From Spirochaetia bacterium (lineage in GTDB: Bacteria > Spirochaetota > Leptospiria > Leptospirales > Leptonemataceae), in the NCBI GenBank assembly GCA_029880625.1, contig JAOUOA010000236.1:1-5399 (forward strand): 5,399 nucleotides of DNA, given 5' to 3'. Made by a program: the position numbers and the translations under genes. Below the pieces are notes generated by a model. It saw only the letters and a program-made list of their open reading frames with translations, was not told the DNA's origin and searched no databases. Positions 1 through 5,399 of the stretch are shown here, one piece after another (the stretch's first letter is position 1; every line of letters begins with the position of its first letter).

Positions 1-107
1 GATGGCTGATTTCATTGATTAAAAATCTTATAAAATTTGCTTTAAGAATCGATAATTTACCGGTGATTCCGGCTGTCTGTCATCCACATGACCGTAATAA
101 CTTCTGA
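1..107 (+). CDS. 3' end of an unidentified protein gene (partial, runs off left edge)
   Basis: Reading frame 3 is open from the window edge to a TGA at 105-107, giving 34 codons that end in LPVIPAVCHPHDRNNF. The other two forward frames are closed within the first 26 bases. The stretch 58-104 is visibly richer in G+C than the intergenic DNA that follows, as expected for coding sequence in an AT-rich genome. The N-terminal part seen is hydrophobic and basic (WLISLIKNLIKFALR); the tail is polar. I do not recognise the family and nothing can be said about function. It lies on the same strand as the cyclase gene, 173 bp upstream, so read-through from it into the cyclase is possible. An open frame this short could also be chance, hence the moderate confidence. 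Confidence 0.42.
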   Translation, partial: WLISLIKNLIKFALRIDNLPVIPAVCHPHDRNNF

Positions 108-160
108 GAAAATTCAATTCTTAATCATTATAAACGTTAAATACAGTAAAATAGTGAATT

Positions 161-194
161 TAATTCTTCTAACTTTATAAAGTTAGAAGAATTA
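161..194. repeat. Perfect 34-bp palindrome, possible operator or hairpin
   Basis: The 17-base arm TAATTCTTCTAACTTTA (161-177) is followed directly by its exact reverse complement (178-194). There is no mismatch and no spacer; symmetry ends at 160/195 (T and T). It lies between the stop of the partial upstream gene (107) and the cyclase start (281), just upstream of a TATAAT hexamer at 209-214. As DNA it could be an operator for a dimeric regulator. As RNA it could fold into a long A/U-rich hairpin with a small loop. No run of T follows on either strand, so it is not a standard intrinsic terminator. The symmetry is certain; the role is inferred. Confidence 0.9.
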
Positions 195-208
195 TGAAAA
201 TAATCGTG

Positions 209-214
209 TATAAT
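209..214 (+). promoter_or_regulatory. Candidate -10 element for the cyclase gene
   Basis: TATAAT matches the sigma-70 -10 consensus exactly. It would place transcription start near base 221, about 60 nt before the cyclase ATG. No good -35 hexamer lies 16-18 bp upstream; that position falls in the right arm of the palindrome (161-194). A weak -35 overlapped by a symmetric site would suit an activated or repressed promoter. The match may be chance in DNA this rich in A+T. Confidence 0.3.
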
Positions 215-280
215 TTTAATCATTCTTTAGATCAGTCATGCAGCTAAATAAAAACAAATCTCGCTAAGACAAATCCTAAT

Positions 281-3200
281 ATGTATAAAAAAGTTTTTCC
301 CTATATTCCAGACAGAATTTTACAGCAGGTAAATCAAAATCCTCCTGTAATTTACAGGAAAGAAAAGTTAAAAGGTTCTATTCTATTTATCGATATTGCA
401 GGTTTTTCTCCTCTGGCAGAATCTTTAAGCCGGAAAAGCGGAAAAACAGACCGATCTGCAGAAATACTGCAGGAAATTTTAACGGAATATTTCACAAATA
501 TATTGAATAAGGTAAGATCTTATGGAGGATATACCTATCAATTTGCAGGCGATTCTGTTTTAATAGCCATGCTTCAGACGAATACAGAAACGGATGAAGA
601 TTGCGCTTTAAGGGCTTCTTCATGCGCTGTTGATGTAATGGAGAAGATCAGAAACGAAAATGAACAAAAAGTTGATCATCAGGTAAAACTTGAAGTAAAA
701 ATTTCTTTATCCTCAGGTGAAATCCACCAGGTGACTCTGGGAGGGAAGAAAAATTTTCTTGTTTCTAATATAGTGGGACTCCCTGTTGAAGAAGCCATGG
801 AAGGAGAACGTCTTGCTGAAAAATCTGAGATTGTTGTATCCAGAAAATTCTGGGATCTTCTCCCAGCATCCAGAAAAGGCGAAATTCGCGGTAATTTTTT
901 TGTCCTGAAAAATCCCGGGGTTTTGATAAATTATAATATTGATCAATCGATCTTCAATCATGATTTGCTTAATTTAAAAACAGCAAAACATTCATCAAGG
1001 TTTCTTTCTAAAAAACTGCTAAATAAAATAATCTATGGATCAGAAAATTTTCTGGGTGATTTTAGAGAAGTTACTGCTGTATTCGCAGGGTTTGATAAAA
1101 ACAGAGAAATTGAAAAACTGACAGAAATGGTTGGGGTATGGAATAATTTATTTATAAAAATGCAGACCATCGCTGATGATTATAGCGGAACCATCGTTCA
1201 GGCTGATTTCAGCGATAAAGGAATTGTATTTTTAATTTTATTCGGCGCTCCCGTTGGGCTGGAGAAAAAAGAAATGATGGCCTGTAATTTTTCTTTAAAA
1301 ATGATGGAGAACATAACAGATTTTCCTCAGATAGATAACTTCAGAATCGGCATCAGTACAGGGAAATCTTATTGCGGAGATCTGGGAGCTTCTTTCAGGA
1401 AAGGTTATACAATTGTTTCAAAATCTGCAAACTTAGCTTCAAGACTGATGACCTTCGGCGAAGCGGAAGAAATCCATATCGATTATACAACACGCAGTAA
1501 AATTGATAAAGGTTATAGTGTTCAAAAAATTGAAAAAGTAAAATTGAAAGGAATTGATGTTGAAAACGAAATTTTCAAACTGAAAAGCAAAGAAGATGCA
1601 GCAAAAAATGATTTTTTAGAAATTTATTCAGACCCAATGATTGGAAGACAAAATGAGCTCCGGCAGATTTTACTATGTTTTGAAAAGTCCAGGGAAGGGT
1701 CGACACAGATATTATCTATTACCGGCGATGCAGGATTGGGAAAATCAAGACTTACAGCAGCGTTTCTTGAAACAATTAAAGATAAAGAAATCAACATAAT
1801 TCATACAGCCTGTTATCCATATGAAATAAACACAGCATTTTTTGTATGGAGGGAAATACTGGAAAATCTATTTTTCTTGAATCATGATGACGCCATAGAT
1901 CAAAAACTTCAAACCATTGAAGAAACAATCCAGAAGCTTCCTGATGTAAATATTCAATGGGCCCGAGCAATTGCGGTTTTAATGGGAATCAATACTGAGG
2001 AAAAAGCATTAACAAAAGAATTAAAATTTTCTCAAAAAAAAGAAAGAATTTTTCAGATCATTCTTGAATTAATAAAATACAGATCATTTCAAAATCAGAT
2101 TCTGATAGTTGTTGAAGATCTTCACTGGATAGACGAAACATCCTTTCAATTATTTCAATATTTATTCACGCATCTGCAGAACGAACCTGTTTTGTTTATC
2201 ATAATTTTACGTCCATGGGAAAATATTTCTTATATTCAAAATCATGAGAATCATACGGATCTGAATTTAAACGAGCTCTCAGAAGAAGATGCTCTGGAAT
2301 TGATCCGGCAAAAGCTGAATCTTGAAGATGAACAACAACAGCTTGAACATAAAATATTGATAAACAGCCATGGGAATCCATTTTTTATTGAATCCATTAT
2401 TTACAATCTGAAAGAAGATAAAATATTGCTGGAGAATCAAAATGGTAAGTTCAAAGTCAATCACTCTATCGATCATTTTAAAATTCCGGATTCCCTGAAT
2501 GATGTCATATTATCACGCCTGGACAGGCTCAAAGAAGAAGAACAGGCCCTGTTAAAAACAGCCGCAGTCATCGGAAGAATATTTTTATTTGACCTCTTAA
2601 AAAAAATGACACCTGAAAAAGACAGCAATACAATTCAAAAATGTGTTTCAGTTCTTGAGACCCTGGACCTGACCCCTGTAGAGTCAGATCAGCCATTATC
2701 ATACATATTTAAACATATTGTTATTCGTGACGTCGCTTATAATTCGCTCCTTCTTTCCACAAGAAGACTTCTGCATGCAAGACTGGCTGAAGTCTTTGAG
2801 GAAGAATACAAAGAAAATAATTCTGAAATTATAGAATCTCTCGCATATCATTTTTACGAAGGAAACATAATGGATAAAGCTCTTTACTATACTTTCACTG
2901 CTGCTGAAAAATCATTTGATAAAAATGCAAGCAAAGAAGCATTGTTTTATTACGAAAAGGCGTTTGAATTATCATTAAAAAATCCTGATTGTGATTACGA
3001 ACAGATTTTCAGCATCAAGCAAAAAATGGCGGCTGCAAATCGGAATCTTGGCAACTTTACAGCCTCTCAATCTCTCTACCAAGAATGCCTCGATTATTAT
3101 ACAGAAGATGTAAAAGCAGCTGAAATTAAAACGGGAATGGGAATCAATTTTCAGGAAACAGGCGATGCCTTCAATGCAATTGAAAAACTGGAAGAAGCTC

Positions 3201-4444
3201 TGAAGCATATTGGGATGAGGGCGCCTAAAAATAAAAATGCTGCAAGGGCAGGATTATTGGGTCAACTGATGATCAGGGGAATTCATAATTATTTTCCATT
3301 TTTTATCAGGACATCATTAAAAAACAGAAGAAAATATGAACTTCGTTCAAAAATACTAATGACCCTTCAAAAGATTTATTTTTTCAAAAGCGTTGAAAAT
3401 GTGGCATGGGCGGGGTATGCACATGTAAATCTTGCTGAAAGACTCCAGACTCCTTATGACCTGTCTCTCGGTTATTCGTTTTATGCAACAATTTTACTGA
3501 GCCTGGGCTTCTTCAAGAGAGCAAGAAAATATCTCAATCGTGCATTGAAAATTTCTGAAAAATCAGAAAATCAGTATTGTATGGGCCTTACACTTCAACG
3601 TATGAGTTTCATGGAAACATATTTTAACAATATACAGGAAATTATCAAAAGTGCAGAAAAATCAATTAAGTACCTGAAGCAAATTGGTGAAACCTGGGAT
3701 ATGATGACCAGTTATATATTGCTTGGAATCGGACATTATTTTGCAGGCAACCTGACGGAGGGCGTTCAAAGCATGAAAGAAATGGAAGATATAGCGAATC
3801 ATGTCAGATCAAAAATTCATCAGGGCTGGGCAGCCGGAAGAAAAGGATACTATCAATATTTAAAAAATGAAATTAATTTTAATGAAATCGAAGAAATTAT
3901 CAATGACTCAGTAAGTAAAGCAAAAGAATCGCAGGACATACCGGGACTGATCACAATCTACATGTTTCATACAATGGTTCTTTTGCTAGAAAAAAGATCA
4001 GAAGAGGCTCTTTCAAAATCCGAAGAAGAATATAAAACGATAACAGAATATGGATTGCAAATTCCTCACATTTATTATGGCCTCATAAGTATTATTGATT
4101 CAGTATCAGAAAATATACGATCAGAAAATAATTCAATTCGAATACGCAGCAAATCACTTTTCAATAAATCTTTTAAACTTTTAAATAAATATCAACACAG
4201 CTATAAAATCATTGAAGGTCCGGCTCATCGCGCTCTGGCAAAATATTATTACAAAACAGGCAACAGAAAAAAAGCAATTTCAGAAATTAATAAATCCCTG
4301 GATATTTTAAAAAATAGCGGCAATAAACTTGAACATGCTTTTGCTCTTTACGATGCATCGGTTATACTTGAAAACGAAGAATTCAAATTAAAATCGAAAA
4401 TTTTATTTGAAGAATGCTCTTTTCGGGTAAACTATTTATTCTGA
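281..4444 (+). CDS. Soluble adenylyl cyclase-like protein: two class III cyclase domains, P-loop ATPase, TPR-like region
   Basis: This predicted cytosolic enzyme should convert ATP to cAMP. Cyclase domain 1 spans about residues 30-190 and keeps both metal-binding aspartates, D38 in FIDIAGF and D91 in FAGD. Domain 2 (about 260-435) has V267 and F317 at those positions. It supplies K313 (SDKG) and T377 for adenine recognition, and N384 and R388 (NLASR) for transition-state binding. These are the roles of D47, D99, K334, T405, N412 and R416 in human ADCY10, by alignment from memory. An ATPase module follows, with Walker A GDAGLGKS (482-489) and a Walker B-like VVEDLHWID (610-618), as in AAA_16/STAND proteins. 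From about 850 to the end the chain is helical with TPR-like units, for example 924-940, 961-978, 1076-1092 and 1327-1343. No signal peptide or membrane segment is visible. The ATG at 281 is the first possible start after an in-frame TAA at 245-247; the next in-frame Met (M96) lies inside domain 1. No clear Shine-Dalgarno sequence precedes it. The frame is intact throughout. Confidence 0.95.
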   Translation: MYKKVFPYIPDRILQQVNQNPPVIYRKEKLKGSILFIDIAGFSPLAESLSRKSGKTDRSAEILQEILTEYFTNILNKVRSYGGYTYQFAGDSVLIAMLQTNTETDEDCALRASSCAVDVMEKIRNENEQKVDHQVKLEVKISLSSGEIHQVTLGGKKNFLVSNIVGLPVEEAMEGERLAEKSEIVVSRKFWDLLPASRKGEIRGNFFVLKNPGVLINYNIDQSIFNHDLLNLKTAKHSSRFLSKKLLNKIIYGSENFLGDFREVTAVFAGFDKNREIEKLTEMVGVWNNLFIKMQTIADDYSGTIVQADFSDKGIVFLILFGAPVGLEKKEMMACNFSLKMMENITDFPQIDNFRIGISTGKSYCGDLGASFRKGYTIVSKSANLASRLMTFGEAEEIHIDYTTRSKIDKGYSVQKIEKVKLKGIDVENEIFKLKSKEDAAKNDFLEIYSDPMIGRQNELRQILLCFEKSREGSTQILSITGDAGLGKSRLTAAFLETIKDKEINIIHTACYPYEINTAFFVWREILENLFFLNHDDAIDQKLQTIEETIQKLPDVNIQWARAIAVLMGINTEEKALTKELKFSQKKERIFQIILELIKYRSFQNQILIVVEDLHWIDETSFQLFQYLFTHLQNEPVLFIIILRPWENISYIQNHENHTDLNLNELSEEDALELIRQKLNLEDEQQQLEHKILINSHGNPFFIESIIYNLKEDKILLENQNGKFKVNHSIDHFKIPDSLNDVILSRLDRLKEEEQALLKTAAVIGRIFLFDLLKKMTPEKDSNTIQKCVSVLETLDLTPVESDQPLSYIFKHIVIRDVAYNSLLLSTRRLLHARLAEVFEEEYKENNSEIIESLAYHFYEGNIMDKALYYTFTAAEKSFDKNASKEALFYYEKAFELSLKNPDCDYEQIFSIKQKMAAANRNLGNFTASQSLYQECLDYYTEDVKAAEIKTGMGINFQETGDAFNAIEKLEEALKHIGMRAPKNKNAARAGLLGQLMIRGIHNYFPFFIRTSLKNRRKYELRSKILMTLQKIYFFKSVENVAWAGYAHVNLAERLQTPYDLSLGYSFYATILLSLGFFKRARKYLNRALKISEKSENQYCMGLTLQRMSFMETYFNNIQEIIKSAEKSIKYLKQIGETWDMMTSYILLGIGHYFAGNLTEGVQSMKEMEDIANHVRSKIHQGWAAGRKGYYQYLKNEINFNEIEEIINDSVSKAKESQDIPGLITIYMFHTMVLLLEKRSEEALSKSEEEYKTITEYGLQIPHIYYGLISIIDSVSENIRSENNSIRIRSKSLFNKSFKLLNKYQHSYKIIEGPAHRALAKYYYKTGNRKKAISEINKSLDILKNSGNKLEHAFALYDASVILENEEFKLKSKILFEECSFRVNYLF

Positions 4445-4478
4445 GTCCGTAAAACTTTCTGAATTTACATCATATATG

Positions 4479-4835
4479 TCAGGGGGAATTAATTTTATTT
4501 TTATAACCGAGATAGATGCCGCCTGCAATTCCTGCCGCCTTAATAAAATCACCGACAATCAGGCTTCCGAAATAAATCCATCCCTGTTCTGCGAAAAGAG
4601 CATTACGCATTGCTGTTTCATTCCATAAGAATACAGTTCCTGCAGCTAACCATACAACAAAAGGAAGACATAACAAACCCAACCACCAGCGGAAATACCC
4701 TGCAATAAAAAAAAATGGAGTCAGAATAACGGAAACAAGAGCAATCTCAAAAACAGAAGGCATTTTATCTGATACTTCCGCAAGCAGAACGGATGGGATC
4801 AGAACGATAATGATTAAGGTTAAAATGAATTTCAT
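4479..4835 (-). CDS. Small membrane protein with N-terminal signal sequence and about three membrane spans
   Basis: This 118-residue protein is of unknown family. It begins with a signal-like sequence, MKFILTLIIIVLIPSVLLA, with a plausible signal peptidase I site after A19; the segment might instead stay as an uncleaved anchor. Further hydrophobic stretches lie at about 30-48, 50-71 and 87-110. The first two are joined by a very short turn around R49, and the last is glycine-rich and ends in a lysine-containing tail (YKNKINSP). W and F are frequent at the predicted membrane boundaries. There are no catalytic motifs. The ATG sits 3 bp after the stop of the lipoprotein gene, so the two are very likely co-transcribed. 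A weak ribosome site (GGGGA, about 9 nt before the ATG) lies within the last codons of that gene. A run of nine T on the coding strand (4715-4707) encodes FFF at 41-43. The gene ends 34 bp from the convergent cyclase gene, with no terminator visible. Confidence 0.72.
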   Translation of the reverse strand: MKFILTLIIIVLIPSVLLAEVSDKMPSVFEIALVSVILTPFFFIAGYFRWWLGLLCLPFVVWLAAGTVFLWNETAMRNALFAEQGWIYFGSLIVGDFIKAAGIAGGIYLGYKNKINSP

Positions 4836-4838
4836 GAA

Positions 4839-5195
4839 TTACGGTCCCCAATAGTTGAAATGAAAAACAACTCCTTTCGGAATCTCAAATTCGATTTCGC
4901 TTTCCAGACAACTGATCACATGCACTCCAGGCAAAACCCTGACCTTTTCTCCTTTTTTATATTTCCAAATCTTTCCATCCAGCACGACAGCATCACAGCC
5001 GCCGTCATCGTCCAGAACAAACCAGGTTTTTCCATCATGCGAAACAGAAACATATCCTCTGAGATGCCCATCACTGCAGCCGGTTGAAAGAAAAAATAAT
5101 AATATGCTCAGGAATTTTAGAATTATAAATTGAATTTTGTTTTTTTTAATGCAATTGTCTATTATTAAAAATTCCATGTTGAAATTACATATCAT
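4839..5195 (-). CDS. Small secreted lipoprotein, family not recognised
   Basis: This 118-residue protein has a lysine-containing N-region (KKNK, 17-20), a hydrophobic core FIILKFLSILLFFL and a lipobox-like LSTGC. C40 would become the lipidated first residue after signal peptidase II cleavage. S at -3 is atypical (L, V or I is usual) but tolerated in relaxed lipoboxes such as those of spirochaetes. The mature part of about 79 residues looks beta-rich and compact. It has an acidic patch DDDGG (62-66), two further cysteines (C67, C96) that could form a disulfide, and a tail rich in aromatics (VVFHFNYWGP). The start is uncertain. The long reading begins at 5195, but Met7 (ATG at 5177-5175) gives a more usual signal peptide and fits the TATAAT at 5204-5199, which would start RNA at about 5192. 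Neither ATG has a clear Shine-Dalgarno sequence. It is the first gene of a likely operon with the membrane protein 3 bp downstream. Confidence 0.75.
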   Translation of the reverse strand: MICNFNMEFLIIDNCIKKNKIQFIILKFLSILLFFLSTGCSDGHLRGYVSVSHDGKTWFVLDDDGGCDAVVLDGKIWKYKKGEKVRVLPGVHVISCLESEIEFEIPKGVVFHFNYWGP

Positions 5196-5198
5196 AGA

Positions 5199-5204
5199 AT
5201 TATA
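5199..5204 (-). promoter_or_regulatory. Candidate -10 element for the lipoprotein/membrane-protein operon
   Basis: The minus strand reads TATAAT, an exact -10 consensus, four bases upstream of the first ATG of the lipoprotein gene. Initiation about 7 nt downstream (near 5192) would exclude that ATG and leave a leader of about 15 nt before the second ATG at 5177. At 17-bp spacing the -35 position reads AAAGAA, a poor match. The surrounding DNA is very AT-rich, so a chance match is possible. Confidence 0.3.
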
Positions 5205-5335
5205 TCAATTTAATTAACATTTTCTTTCAGTTTTGTAAAATAAATATGTGTTATGACTTCATTATCAGAAATCCATACGTTGCTGAGATGCATGTTCTGT
5301 AAATCCTTTTTAAATATGAAGATATATTGTTTTTA

Positions 5336-5399
5336 TTACCAATTTAAAAATCCATAATACTGCAAAATTCGCCACAAACCGACAAAAATGAACAACATT
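5336..5399 (-). CDS. Possible 3' end of an unidentified minus-strand gene (partial, runs off right edge)
   Basis: One minus-strand frame is open from the window edge to a TAA at 5338-5336, followed immediately by a second in-frame TAA (5335-5333). The 20 complete codons read hydrophobic and aromatic, ending VGLWRILQYYGFLNW, like the last segment of a membrane protein. Tandem stops are common at real gene ends. An ATG at 5398-5396 is in frame but is probably internal. With so few codons in AT-rich DNA, an open frame by chance is quite likely. I do not recognise a family. If real, this gene lies upstream of, and in the same direction as, the lipoprotein gene. Confidence 0.28.
   Translation of the reverse strand, partial: MLFIFVGLWRILQYYGFLNW

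Noticed and set aside
161..194. Intrinsic terminator for the upstream gene
   Set aside because: The inverted repeat is strong, but no T-rich tract follows it on either strand and the stem is mostly A-T pairs, so a standard terminator call is not justified.
713..961. 82-codon minus-strand open frame inside the cyclase gene
   Set aside because: It lies wholly antisense to cyclase domain 1, whose plus-strand frame carries conserved motifs; it has no recognisable domain or ribosome site.
2199..2476. Two overlapping minus-strand open frames (60 and 65 codons) antisense to the ATPase region
   Set aside because: Shadow frames of a well-supported coding sequence; they overlap each other and show no protein-like motif.
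2975..3208. 77-codon minus-strand open frame antisense to the TPR-like region
   Set aside because: Shadow frame; its Phe/Cys-rich content simply mirrors lysine/glutamate/alanine-rich helical repeats on the plus strand.
281..4444. Guanylate cyclase function
   Set aside because: K313 and T377 match the adenine-recognition Lys/Thr pair, whereas guanylate cyclases usually carry Glu and Cys or similar at these positions.
4445..4478. Shared bidirectional terminator between the convergent genes
   Set aside because: The 34-bp gap contains only the short palindrome CATATATG and no stem of useful length with a T-tract.
4860..5087. 75-codon plus-strand open frame antisense to the lipoprotein gene
   Set aside because: The opposite strand encodes a protein with a signal peptide and lipobox, which explains the open frame; this one has no support of its own.

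Overview
The window is AT-rich bacterial DNA. It is dominated by one very large gene (281-4444, + strand) for a 1387-residue cytosolic signalling protein: two class III cyclase domains in tandem, a P-loop ATPase module and a long TPR-like helical repeat region. This is the layout of soluble adenylyl cyclase (mammalian ADCY10, class IIIb) and of multidomain cyclases found in spirochaetes, Desulfobacterota, cyanobacteria and other environmental bacteria. The taxon cannot be fixed from the sequence. A Gram-negative (diderm) host fits best because of the lipoprotein and the cyclase type; a spirochaete or desulfobacterial source is a guess.

Layout. Bases 1-107 look like the 3' end of an unidentified gene on the + strand that enters from the left. 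Bases 108-280 are intergenic and carry a perfect 34-bp palindrome (161-194), followed by a good -10 hexamer (209-214) upstream of the cyclase gene. The cyclase gene runs to 4444. It converges, across a 34-bp gap without a recognisable terminator, on a two-gene minus-strand unit: a small secreted lipoprotein (5195-4839) and, 3 bp downstream, a small multi-spanning membrane protein (4835-4479). Bases 5196-5399 hold a candidate -10 for that unit and, at the right edge, what may be the 3' end of another minus-strand gene closed by tandem TAA stops.

How it may work. The two cyclase domains are complementary. The first carries both metal-binding aspartates. The second has lost them but keeps the adenine-recognition Lys/Thr and the transition-state Asn/Arg. 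The chain should therefore form a single composite ATP-to-cAMP active site. The mirror-image site, which binds bicarbonate in soluble adenylyl cyclase, appears to have lost both key basic residues, so the input signal probably differs and may come through the ATPase/TPR half. The two small minus-strand proteins share an operon and an envelope location; nothing in the sequence ties them functionally to the cyclase.

No RNA gene, CRISPR array, insertion sequence or integrase was seen.
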